Shown in pieces: positions 22,551 to 33,218 of a stretch of DNA of 64,000 bases. The notes beneath the pieces are model-generated. The model was not told the origin of the DNA. It saw only the letters and a list, made by a program, of their open reading frames with translations, and did not search any database. The first letter of the stretch is position 1, and the number at the start of each line of letters is the position of its first letter. Source of the stretch: Galerina marginata (Eukaryota; Basidiomycota; Agaricomycetes; Agaricales; Galerinaceae); assembly GCA_023014335.1 (NCBI GenBank), contig JAECYW010000018.1, forward strand, positions 806,001 to 870,000, read 5' to 3'. The position numbers and the translations under genes were made by a program.

Positions 22551-23110
22551 GTCTTGCCAGATCTTATGACTGGCATCGTCCTTATATCTGATGCATAGTT
22601 CGTCAATCCTTGGGTTGCCAGTGTGTCGCCATGGAATTAATTTCGGTACATTGTGTCAATTGTCCTTTACACAACTCATCGTCTGCCTGTATGACGCGGA
22701 GTTCGTCAATTCATGAGTTGAGCTTGTGCGGTCGCCATGGACTTAATATTGGGATTTTCGTGCCAATTGTTTCTGACGAAAGCTGTTTTCTGTTGCTCAG
22801 CCTTCTGCATATCGTCGTTTCGTCTGGTGGCTTTATTGTTTATATTTAGTGTATTCGGGGGTACCATTTCCATTCTTCGGGGGTACCATTGCCTGCCTTC
22901 CCATTTTGGGAGACTTTGATGCGCCATCCCGTGCGCACTTTTTGTATGGCACCAATTACTGTACATTGATCAGAACCCTCACGACGCAGATTCCTCCGCA
23001 AATTCCTCACGACGAACTTCATTTATTGTTTGTAATGCTTATAAATGCAATAGGTCAAACCAGGTTCAATATAGTGTCCAACACCGAGTCCAATACCCAG
23101 TCTTCGCGGA
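22551..23110. promoter_or_regulatory. divergent promoter region with short direct repeats
   Basis: It separates the divergent 819-aa (-) and 140-aa (+) genes. Two related ~70-bp blocks start AGTTCGTCAAT at 22597 and 22700 and share GTCGCCATGGA and a CAATTGT end. A perfect 15-bp repeat TTCGGGGGTACCATT occurs at 22854-22868 and 22876-22890. These look like duplicated regulatory blocks. Confidence 0.5.
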
Positions 23111-23583
23111 ATGCCTTCGTCTCGTGGCCTGCCACCTCCACCATCTCAGAGTGTATGCTCACAACTTCTTAAATTTCAACCGATTCTGATAGTTTCATCT
23201 AGGATAAAGTCATCTATACACGCGCGCGATTTTACGGACAACGCAACCGCCCGCTATGGAAACTCGTACCGACTCAAATAACGTCCAGGCGTCGCCGTGC
23301 TGCTATCCATGCCTCTCGTCGATACCCCTGGGTTGAGGGTATTTTTGAACATCGTAATACTCAGCCCTTCGTCCACGACACCTCTATCACTGTTCGGCAC
23401 AACGGCAGGGAACACATTTTCTTTGTATTCTGCCAAAATCACTGCCGTCTACCATTCAACAATGCTGTTGTTGGACCTTGGAGGGGCAACATTGTCGTCA
23501 TGAAGGCTGGAAGTGAGGTCAATGGGGTTGTCGACATGCGTCCACAAGACGCTGGACTGGTTGACCAGGTTATTAACGAGTAG
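23111..23583 (+). CDS. 140-aa transposon-encoded protein, unknown function
   Basis: Two exons, 23111-23152 and 23203-23583, with a 50-nt GT-AG intron that has a CTGAT branch site; 140 aa in frame. It is basic in the first half (RRRRAAIHASRR). The second half has the motif PWRGNIVVMKAG followed by GVVDM, which I recognise from many small Agaricomycete hypothetical proteins. No catalytic motif and no membrane segment. It is transcribed divergently from the 819-aa gene. The starting Met depends on the splice model; without the intron there is an in-frame stop just upstream. Confidence 0.65.
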
Positions 23584-24274
23584 GTGGATTTGTCTTGATA
23601 ATTTTCAGCACCTAATATTTGCATTAGATTTGTCTTCCGAGTCAAGCAAAAATCGCCCTTCCGCTTTCCTAAGAAACTTGTGTTTGATATCTAGTCCATG
23701 GTATACCCATCCATATACATATCTCATATACCCATCCGTATACATATTTCCTCTTCTCTATTCAAAATATATGTCTTCATTTACACCTTGCGGAATTACT
23801 AAGTTAAAATACTGTCAGACATTTGAGCTTTGGGTGAAACACTACTTAGGACGCGCTGCCTTGCAGTGATGCGGGTGACACGCTGCCTTGGGCTAATCGC
23901 ATGGCGATGGGAACTCCATGCCGTATCTCAATCCAAAGCAGTCCGGCGGTCGTAATTTTTTGTAGATATGATGGTGTACTGCTATACTATGCGTGGGCCA
24001 AGTTTTGTGTAATACTGGTTGACTGGGGATGAGCTACGATATGAATTAGCGGGTAACCTAAAATCAGCGCACTCTCAGCAACGCTTTTGCCACACGTGAT
24101 TTTGTGGCAAAACGATTGCAATTGAACTCAACCATTATTCAAATGCTATATTGTGCACCTTTGATGATTTTTAGGCTCATGCAGTCAATATGAAATTGTA
24201 TGATATAAATTTCGCAAATTGAGGATACATATATTACAAGGCAGGCTCGTCAAGAAACTACCTACACCGGGCCT
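23584..24274. other. spacer between convergent genes inside the transposon
   Basis: About 690 bp between the 3' ends of the 140-aa (+) and WD40 (-) genes. No coding frame or repeat array seen; presumably both 3'UTRs and terminators. Confidence 0.4.
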
Positions 24275-25890
24275 TCAAAGCACTTCTTGGGCTGACCGAT
24301 ACCTAACAGGAGCCCGGACAAATGGACCACCAAGCCACTTGTAACCATCATCCCCAACAACGCCCAGAGCTACAATTGAAGCGATAGAAAGGATGAAGAA
24401 AATATTGAGGAAGACTAGCAAAGTCATAGAACTGCATCCACCGCAAGTGCGCTGTTGACCTTGATGGCCCTTAACCTATGTTGACGCTGTTAATATCACG
24501 AATATTTTTGGAAAAGTGCGGCTTTACCTTCTTTGCCCAGATGTGTATAGTCGGTTTGGTTTCGTCGGTACCACTTGCAATGAGATGTTCGTTCGGAGTT
24601 GAACAGGCCTAAATTGATCAATCAGTAATGGATGTCATGATAAGACTGTAACATACATCAATGATTTGTACCATGGTCTTCGACGAACCATGTCGCAATT
24701 TCTGCAGACATGTCGATGTTCCACGGGAGAAGATATGAATATCTCCGTGATCACTGCCACAGGCTACGGAGGTTTCGTCCTCTAAGAAGACACCTTGTTG
24801 CACGAAGGCCTTCGTGCGCGAGACTTGGAACGAGTCGGTGGGCGATGTGTGAGGGTAATTATAGAGGTCGAATCCCTTGGCCAGGTTGTCGACGAGCAAC
24901 CATTTGCGATCCACACTGAAGCAGACATTTCCGCTACAAGGAGTAAGTAGTGATATTGGCTTGAACTGTGCTCGGTGACGTACATGCTCGATTTGAGGAC
25001 CTTGGACCAGTTATCTACGCCGGAAGCAGCTACTTTCGAAAGCCTGTAATATAGCACGATGTGAGCTTCGTTTGACTATGACAGACAATACGGACACTTA
25101 CATAACACCTGACTCAAGCCCGAATGCCACAATGTTTTCTCCCTTGTCGGTGAATTGAACGGATCGCGGAATGACTCCTTTCGCCTCCAGTATGTCATTC
25201 CAATTCTTGGTCCATAATGCAATTAGTGTTCCTGAAAATGATCAATCGAACTTCCGAAGAGCTAGAGGGAATCGCCCATACCATTTTTCTCGACATGAAA
25301 TACCTTGATCTTGCCAGTGTGACTCGATAGCGCCAGTCTATTCTTTTTCTTATCGTAGTCCATGGCTTCGACAGGTTCGTTGAAGGGCACCACCGCAGTA
25401 CTCGAAAGCTCTTTGAAATGATCCTATTTCATGGTCAGTACTCTCCCCAATATTTGTTAATAAGACCACTTACCCCATCCTTAGTTCGTTGGTATATCAA
25501 GACGAGCCCTCGTCCAGTACCAAAGCAGAGAGCGTCACCATGGTCAGAAAGCCCGATTAGCCAAAGTATACACGTTATCTGGCCCCATCTCTGCAGGTCG
25601 TCTCCGATGACTTGATGGACTTGCTTGCGGGTAACGTCCCAAACTCGAAGTTTTTCGTCGTCGCCTAAACAGCAGGTCAGCAATTTCTTGTTGTTATAGT
25701 GTTACACGCACCACCGCTGGCGAGGTATTTTGCGTCCGGCGCAAATGCCAAGGCGTTGATAGGGCCCTCTGACCCGGATAGTCGCATGCAAACCCTGTAT
25801 TCCTTAGATGACGTCAATATAGGTGACATATGAAAATCAAGCACTTGCAGAACCTACCTCGTCGGCGAGTTGTTGTTGAAAGAACAGCAT
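24275..25890 (-). CDS. WD40-repeat protein with a C-terminal transmembrane anchor
   Basis: About ten small minus-strand exons with clean GT-AG introns run from the ATG at 25890 to the TGA at 24275, giving roughly 440 aa. WD-like blades are visible: INALAFAPDAKYLASGG then LRVWDV near the start, VEAMDYDKKKNRLALSSHTGKIKVFHV in the middle, SVACGSDHGDIHIFSRG, and EHLIASGTDETKPTIHIWAKK at the end. The last exon encodes a short Cys/Gly linker and one hydrophobic segment (MTLLVFLNIFFILSIASIVA), then ~30 polar residues, so it is likely tail-anchored with the propeller in the cytosol. The role is unknown. Lying inside the transposon, it is either captured host cargo or a stable passenger. Confidence 0.78.
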
Positions 25891-26126
25891 TGAGGAGAGA
25901 AGGCGAGGAAGTTAGTGGTGGATGAGTTCTGAAAGTCGGTTTGTTATCGTTCGCATAATGGAGAAACACCTTTTTAAATCCACTCGCCAATTGTTATTGG
26001 CCCATGGCGACCGTTATTATTGATAAGAATGTAACTTGGAATGAATCTTCAGAGCACGTTGAGAAGCTTCAAAACAATAAAAAAAACACATATATAAATA
26101 TAACTCGTACTTCACATTGGGACATC

Positions 26127-26935
26127 ATGTCTCTTCCAATTAAATCTCACCTGCCGCTCATCACAACTCGGATCGAGTTCAAATTTAACCCGCTACCCCC
26201 TCCACCCCAAATTACGACCCGACGTGATTTTGGTGCGAACATTCGGCGACAGAATCGGTACCATTCTGCACCCTACAATCGACCCAAGGCGCGCGCACAA
26301 ACACCTGCCAGAGCTCACTCGGTTGGCTTTGAGGTTCAATCGATATCCTCATTATCCGATCTGTCAGACGACGAGGAATCCGTCGACGGGGATAACGTCC
26401 AATCAACCCGTGGATTGATCCCCAAGCCCGGTGGAGAGGCGGGCAAAACCAACAGTGGTGGGTACAACCTCGAAAAGGCTTTAGGCTGGACCAAGAAGCG
26501 CTATGATGAATTCTTTGTGAGTCTTTATCAAATCCAGTAGATTAACGCTCACCTCCTGTAGGACCATATCAAGACCGAAGTCGCTGACAAGCTAGACGCG
26601 AAGAAGTGCTTCACACATCAGAAAATATCTGAACTCGACAAAATCATCCAATCAGTAAGTTTCGAACGACAAGGTAATGGCATACTGACTTGTATATAGA
26701 CTGCGCATAAGTTCGACATCGAAAACACCTATGTCAACAATTGGCCAATCCGCGAGGCGCTGAAGTCGAGATTGAAGTACACGTCGGACTTGGAGAAAAA
26801 GAAGGAGGTGAGGAAAGCCCAGGCCGAACTGAAGGAGGTGAGACCCATTTAACGAGTGTAGACGAAAAGCCGACTCACTGCGAATAGGCCATTAAGCCAT
26901 TCAAAGGCAAAAGCAGGGCCAAGGAGGATGCTTGA
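26127..26935 (+). CDS. 222-aa transposon-encoded protein, unknown function
   Basis: Four exons: 26127-26516, 26562-26654, 26700-26837, 26888-26935, summing to 222 aa with in-phase GT-AG introns. The first ~120 residues are Pro/Arg/Ser-rich and disordered, including an acidic SDLSDDEESVDGD patch. The C-terminal ~100 residues are helical, starting at YNLEKALGWTKKRYDEFFDH and including YVNNWPIREALKSRLKY, and end in a Lys-rich tail. I do not recognise a family by name. The start at 26127 (MSLPIKSHLP) is preferred to an upstream in-frame ATG at 26004 because the latter region is AT-rich and looks like 5'UTR. Confidence 0.65.
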
Positions 26936-27022
26936 CGAGTTCTGTAGCTAGTAGAATACGTGCGAATTGAGGCGACAATAAAGATATTCGTGAACTTGCA
27001 GTTGAGTGAGGATTGACTGAAA

Positions 27023-27331
27023 GCTGTGGATAATCCACGGTTTTCAACGATTGAGGAAGGAATGTGAGTCGTTGACTAGGATGATCCTAGTCAACGTGAA
27101 GGGAAGAGACTGAAGTTGTGACCGGGTTATTGTCGCGTTTGATCGGTAATTTAGACTCCGATTGAAATCTGATCTAACCGACGGCGCGGACACTTCATCT
27201 CTCTATTCCTCTCTTCCACCTCTCGTGTTGTAGCGGACTATCCGCGGCAACAATTCCTTTCCCGTTTCCTGTCACTGTATGGGATTATCCCTGGCAGTGC
27301 CTCTTCCACCGAACGCGTTTCTAACGCGTTC
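27023..27331. repeat. palindrome array B (GGATnATCC-type dyads)
   Basis: Dyads at 27023-27040, 27070-27096 (perfect, 13-nt arms), 27227-27251, 27273-27299 and 27311-27331 (arms GAACGCGTT/AACGCGTTC). The first, second and fourth share a GGATnATCC core with array A. The array lies upstream of the 920-aa gene, mirroring array A upstream of the transposase. Confidence 0.65.
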
Positions 27332-27544
27332 CTTGATTCTGTTTACACTGTCGAAAATCGCAATCTCATGTGAGGCCCTTCGTTGTACGGTCGCGCTTTC
27401 TGTGCTAACTTTTGTTGTTAGATACAACCCTATTGCCTCATCCTTTGGTCCCTGCCTTTTGGCTGGATAAAACGTCGATATAATTGTAAGTACCTCGTCC
27501 TATATCTCGACGACCGTCATCCGACTAATTGCTACTCTCTAGAC

Positions 27545-30358
27545 ATGTCGCCCCTCACCTTCGACTACTCCAACGGCCGTGTTTCTGTGCAACATGGCAT
27601 GATATTCTACTCGCCAAACTGCTCTCGAGCAGTCGACCTTCCGAAGCAACGTACCTATTCATCCGATCCGTTCGAGCACCCTCGTCTGAATACCTCGATG
27701 TTCAAACAGCCAGTTTGGTGGTCCCAAGGCTGGGCATGGCTGAGCTTCATACCCCTGTCGCCATCCTTTCTCTTCACGCCTTTCGAACCTCTCTGTGAGA
27801 TGCCTCACATTGAAGAGGTCGACTTTTCATTCACAACACCATCTGGGAAATTGCAGTCAGAAATCCGCTTCAGGATGTCTGAAGAAGATATCGCGCGCTG
27901 GACTAAAGAAGAGAGGCGTATCGCAAAGATTGCGCACACTATCAAACTATGTTACGGTATTTCGGCAAATGCTCCTCCCAAACCATCGTCGTTCCATTTC
28001 GATCGCGCCCATAAGTCACATCCCGTAGCCAAGCGCATGATCTGTCTTGCTCGCGAATGGTTTGTAATTTGGATGGGTTATCTTTCCTACATAATAGCCA
28101 AGACGGATATACTTGTACCCAACGGTACACCAGATGATTCAACGCCGGCCCCCGACTGGTACAATCGCATGCTGAAGGATCCCGAATTCGATCAGGGTTG
28201 GCTCGACGGCCTCCTCATGTCTACTGTCTGCTCCTACGAGTCGACAACCCCACGAGCTGGGATTATATTCCAGTGGTCGGAAGAGGACCAACGCCGTGAA
28301 CCGATCGACTTTTTCTACAACAATAATATTCCCGTTCATTTCATCTGGTCCAACAAGGAAGAGCAAGCTATTTTGAGTGACCATACCTTGTCCTACCTTC
28401 GACCACCCGATTCGCTAATCAAGGAGGCTTTGACACGCCTGTTCGCTACTCCAAGTGTTCCTCTGGCTGGCCTTGTACTCCAACAATACTTTGAGCTTGG
28501 AGAGAACTCGGTTTCAAACCAAACTCTCGAATTCCTTCGCCTTCAATATGCGCCAACCTTCGTCTTTGAATTTACAGCACAACAATTCCTCGACGAGGAG
28601 ACCCTCCTTAAGCAAACGGAAGCTACTGCAGATGACGACTTGAAAGCCCTGAGGGTACAACGGGACAATGAACTTTTCGTGGCCGCTCAGACCGCTTCCT
28701 CTCTTCCATACCAAGGTTTAGTCGATAACATTCGACAACCGGGAGAGAAGCTGTTCAACCACTTCGATGACTTTTTCGCTGCACGCATGAAGCGTCAGGA
28801 GGAGCTTTTGCGTGTAGAGTCTCCCCAGAATCGTCAGAGGCGCGAATCACGGGAGTGGCATCCGCTCATTGAAAACTCGAATATGTTTATCTGGGAAATA
28901 ACTCAGTCTTCTGGCGGCTGTCAAATGTATAAGCGGGTTAAGGTTAAGCGCGACTACAACTGGGACACGTATTGCGATTTCAAATCCCACCAGCGGTTGT
29001 ACGATGCCTTCTCCAATGAATGGGATTTATGCGAGGACTTTTGTTTTGGCCCTATCGATGACTCTTGTGATTCCGATGGATACAATTCTGATGAAGGCTA
29101 TGACGATACCTATCCTGAAGATTTTGTTTCTCAGCCAAGACCCTCTTCTCGACGCTCTGCCCCTATGGAAGTTCAGACAGATGACGGTTCATTGGTGCAC
29201 CAATACTGCACTGATCCGCTTGAAGCCATGGCTCTCGTATACGGCTATGTACCGCATCAGGGTTCAAATGATCTTCCTTTGACGCACAACTGGGACTCAA
29301 TCCTTAATTTCTTAGGATTCTCCAAAACTTCGGAATTACCAGAGGCTCCAGAACAAGAGAAGGACATGATGAAAAACCACTTTATGGCTTTGGTCTCCAA
29401 AACCAATTCTAAGCGTGCGGATAAAATCATTGACCAAACTTTCGAAAATCTTGCAGGTCTCTTCCCCTTTGAATCTATCCAGCGCCCATCCGATGACCTC
29501 TTCATATTCTCTTCACCTCGGTCGAATGCATGCCAATGGGTTCTTGGAGTCCATTCTGCAGCTGCTGCTCTGTATGTATGTCGATATATCCTCGAGAATC
29601 CTCATGCCCACACTATTCTTACCATCGCCTATCGCCTTCTTGATCGAGGGATCCGATTCCGTACCTTGCTGCCACTTTCTTGCAGCCCCCGACAACACAC
29701 CATCGCCGAGCCCTACTCGCCAAGAGTTTATAGGCTGGCAACCCATAACTTCACAAAGGCTGACTTTGATGTGGCAATGCGGGCGTGTCAGTCAGTCCTT
29801 TCTTCTCCTCAAGGACGGGCTGCTTTGCTGCGAGGAGGAATTATTGCACGCATCGCAAAGGAATACCTCAGCACAGATGTTTTGAATGGCCCATCTCTTG
29901 AAGTAACTGCACACAGAGTTGGTTATCTCACTGACTCCAGTATCCAAGATGATGTCAAGTACTGCGATGATGAACTAACGGCAAATGATATTGCCATTAT
30001 TTGTGGGACATATTCACTTTATACGGGTAAGCCTTCTCATTAGCTTCTTACATCCAAATCTCTCATACACTTCTTAGGAATTCAAGGACAGGTTGCCGTA
30101 CATTCGTGGTTCCCGCCCCCAACAGCTTGGGAGCATTCTCGCTCTGGTTGCAAATGGCTTGACTGGACGGAGCGGTGTGAAGAACGTTTTAAGAGCATCC
30201 TGCGTGGCATTAATGAAGGTAAGGCACGGCCAAAGGCACATGCTGACTGGATCAGTTTTCTGCGCGGCCAGTCGGTATCTCGCGTCTTGGTCGAAGCAAA
30301 TAATGCACGTTCCGAACAATTTATGAATAGGGTGGTACCGCTTAGGCAGGGGATCTAA
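27545..30358 (+). CDS. 920-aa transposon-encoded protein, unknown function
   Basis: Two exons, 27545-30026 and 30078-30358, closing at 920 aa. A likely 5'UTR intron ends just before the ATG (CTCTAG at about 27542). No named domain is recognised. The N-terminal half is rich in aromatic residues (QPVWWSQGWAWLSFIPL). An acidic stretch (about residues 505-545, DDSCDSDGYNSDEGYDD) separates it from a C-terminal part. The end has IAIICGTYSLYTGIQGQVA, a WFPPPTAWEHS motif and GCKWLDWTERCEERF, a pattern I recall from large Agaricomycete families of hypothetical proteins. It is the right-hand terminal gene of the transposon and reads outward to the right TIR, which begins 131 bp after its stop. No signal peptide. 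Confidence 0.78.
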
Positions 30359-30489
30359 TTATGTCATTTGTACTTTTTCATCCGAGAATCCTGTTGCCTT
30401 CTCCTTGCAGTCATTTTTTGTACATGCCGCATATATGTTTAATAATATCTTTTTGCCTGTTTGTTCGATGATGGACCTGAAATTCTTTA

Positions 30490-30938
30490 TCGGGGCACAA
30501 GTCGGGTCAGATGGCGTACCCCCGACTTGGGACGATGCGTTCTGCAAAATCCAGAATTTTTATTTATGATAAGATTCTGCGATAATCTAAATCTGTTCGG
30601 AATTAGGACAGAATGATACGTTCTAAATAACTCAGATTTAAAGGTTCTCACCTTATTTTGCGCAATTGCAGATTGATATGTTCTGAATTAGGGTGAATTT
30701 GGGTAGAACCTTACGTCTTGATTAGATTCTAATTGTCTCGGAATCGGCACAGAAGGAAAAATTCTGCGAGATACTGAATTTAGGCAAAACATAAAAATCT
30801 CCCTCGATTCTTATTGTCTTTTGCATCGTGGCAGAAACAATTAAAAATTTATTATTCTGCTTTAATCAGAACTAAATGATTTCACGTTACATTCTACCTA
30901 GATTCTGCGCTCCGCAGAATATTCCCCTTCCAGCAGTG
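30490..30938 (-). repeat. right terminal inverted repeat of the 16.5-kb transposon
   Basis: Reverse complement of 14470-14919 with scattered differences. It ends CCAGCAGTG at 30938, followed by the ATA target duplication. The same terminal palindrome and inner hairpin are present. Confidence 0.92.
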
Positions 30939-30941
30939 ATA

Positions 30942-31999
30942 TTAAGGATTTTCCCCCTTGGTCCTCTCTATCTGTGCTCTATTCCGTATACTTATTACGA
31001 ATAAAGGTCTGGATGACGGAATATGGGCACAAGACCATAACCTCGTAAACCAAGGAGGAATGGATTTCCCTCGAGTTCGTGTGCAATCCTGGCCGGCTAG
31101 CAAAGGGGTACCAAGGAAATTCTCTAGCGTGATCACTTACACTGTGGATGGGATATTTTGGTACACGGACTTGACGGAAATGATTAAGTGTCACCGAAGA
31201 CCTGGGACGTTGTGGAATTTAAAGGACTGGCCTCATGTCATTAGTATGCGACCGAAGTTAAAAACGGAGACAATAAAACCACACCATACGGTAATAGACT
31301 GCAAACGGACCGTAAAGCGTTTAGATCTCTCACCAAGCGCGACAATTGGGAACACATGAATAAGAGGCCGCCCTCTCGAAACCCATCAGGTAAAGTCCCA
31401 AGCTCATCGATAAACAGGTTCCTGTTCTGAGGAAGTCAGTGCTTCTGGATTGTTGACGGATCTAGAAAAAAAAGAACGAGAAAAGTAGCGCAACAAACAA
31501 GAAACATCAACGATGTCGATGCTGTAATTTTATGTCATAGAAAGTAACTGTCAGCGGTGCGGAAAACATCCGAAGTTGAGAGGTAAAGCTAAACGCTAAC
31601 CGGTGCTACATGTTGATTGTCAAATAAGTCAGTATCGATGGATTACAATGGGGTGGAGGACCTAGCGCTACAATAGAAACTGGATATTAATACGGTATAA
31701 TTTGAATCGGGTCGGGTTTGGAGGCTACAAGGGGATGTGGTCGTTTCAGGTATTGTTTCGAGTCATGAGCTCAACGTGTGGGTATGGATCTGGTGAATGA
31801 AAAACAAACGGTATTCGAAAAAGCGCAAGGTCGTGCAAAGGTTCGTAAGGTGTCCATCGAGATCTTGATGAAAATAGAAGGTGAAGATAAGTGAGGAGGG
31901 CATCTGAAGGCGGAGGTTCTAGAGTTGTCGATCTGATCGGCAGGGTTTATGTGCGAATGCGAGGCCGTTTGCCATCACGATGAGGTATTTGGAGGCTCC
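30942..31999. other. right flank of the transposon, no gene supported
   Basis: About 1 kb. A plus-strand frame at 30958-31359 has coding-like length but no recognisable motif and no partner on the left flank of the transposon. Nothing else was seen. Confidence 0.4.
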
Positions 32000-33218
32000 C
32001 TACTTCTCTCTCCATAACAGCTCCGTGCTTATCTCTGTGTCGACTCGGCAGATGCCATCCACCGCTGTGACTACACTCCTATCAAAGTCATGGACGAAGA
32101 CCATTCTTAGGACTGAGGGGTTGTACAAACGGAGCTCCCCACCCAAGGCCCTTAGGGCCAGGGGTGACGACGGCGGAGGCTGCCATTCAGAGACCTCGAA
32201 CTCAACGGACTGGATTTTAGGGAAACGCATGAGGAGTCCATAGAACTGGAGTCGCTAAGAATGTCATGGAAAGCCATGATAGTCAGGAAAGCCTAAGGAA
32301 AATAGACGAAAACTCACTTCTCTCCCGTCAATGGGAAGGACAAACGTTCCTAAATGCCGTAGTTCGCTGACTAGTGATCTCGTATTGGCGATAGCTGAGA
32401 GGAGTTGCATAGAAAATTGCTCGGTATACGATGAATCTGCAATGTCGAGAGCTCTGAGAGGCTGAGCAGACAGTCCCACTTTCGATAAGAGGTCGCGCAT
32501 TTCGCCTTGCTTGGCCCTCGTTTCTGTGCGAGAGAAGCATGTCTTGAGATGCGTAATGGGACGGCCTGGAACAAGCGCCATGGCAGCTTCAGAAAAGGTA
32601 CACTTCCAAAGTCGAGAGCTTGGGGATAGAACGATCGTCGAGCCTGAGGGGTTGGGCTGGTGGTACGGCGGTAGTGGAGGTAGTAAGATCCCCTGGATCC
32701 TTGTAGTCTTGGATGTAAAGATCTTCAAGTTCGGTTTGACCCTCGAGGAAATGGACGAGCCTGTGATCCCAATCCAAGTCACAGTGAAAACGACGAAGCT
32801 GGAAGGTGCATTTCTGGAGAATCCACGACACCGCGGTGCTTGTGCCATTGTTTATATGGATGTTGAGATACCGAAGATAAATTGTGTTTTCCAACGCACG
32901 CGCGACCGATACCCAGTCCATGTCAGCCTGTGAAATCTGTTGATCCTCATCTTCGTCTTCGTCCTCGCTGCCACTATATTCATCTGCCTCTGACAAGAGG
33001 ATAGTAAGGGCGTCGACTTTGACGGCCAGACGTGGTGAATTGGCCAACGTGCGGCAAAGGACCCCAGTTTCTTCGTCATTTCGCATGAAAAGTGTGTTAT
33101 ATAACGCACGTTCAGCAACCTGTCGAAACCCTGGGGACACTCCACACAGGGCTGCGATATCGGCGCGACTCCCGACATTTTTCACAATGTTTCGGTAAGC
33201 CTCCAACGTCAGTTCCAT
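32000..33218 (-). CDS. F-box/LRR-like protein with an apparent frameshift
   Basis: Exon from 33218 down to 32318, a GT-AG intron, and a last exon 32254-32000. The N-terminus (LEAYRNIVKNVGSRADIAALCGVS, then RALYNTLF) is the degenerate F-box-like start common in Agaricomycete F-box proteins. An acidic loop (SGSEDEDEDED) and irregular leucine-rich segments follow (IYLRYLNIHINN, LEDLYIQDYKD, IPKLSTLE, PLRALDIADS). Around 32603-32605 the frame must shift by one base to continue from STLE into CTFSEAAMALVPG. Removing one A of an AA pair would repair it. The likely role is substrate choice for an SCF ubiquitin ligase; the substrate is unknown. It may be a pseudogene or an assembly error. Confidence 0.65.

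Larger units (their letters stand above)
14470..30938. mobile_element. 16.5-kb CACTA/Plavaka-like DNA transposon with six genes
   Basis: The ends are inverted repeats of ~450 bp (14470-14919 and 30490-30938) that both start CACTGCTGGAAGG reading inward. CACTG termini and a 3-bp target duplication (ATA at 14467-14469 and 30939-30941) are hallmarks of CACTA-type elements. Inside are a Tnp2-type transposase and five other genes, packed closely and with open frames. The two terminal genes (transposase at left, 920-aa protein at right) are both transcribed outward, each ending 50-135 bp from its inverted repeat and preceded by a palindrome array. Agaricomycete Tnp2 elements are known (Plavaka group), but I do not know of this gene set being described as one unit. 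By eye the TIRs differ at scattered positions (roughly 90-95% alike). Confidence 0.88.

Noticed and set aside
14470..30938. A Starship-like giant element
   Set aside because: No tyrosine recombinase (YR/DUF3435) gene. The TIRs, 3-bp duplication and Tnp2 gene point to a cut-and-paste CACTA type.
30958..31359. A host gene split by the 16.5-kb transposon
   Set aside because: The frame on the right flank has no matching coding sequence on the left flank (13742-14466).
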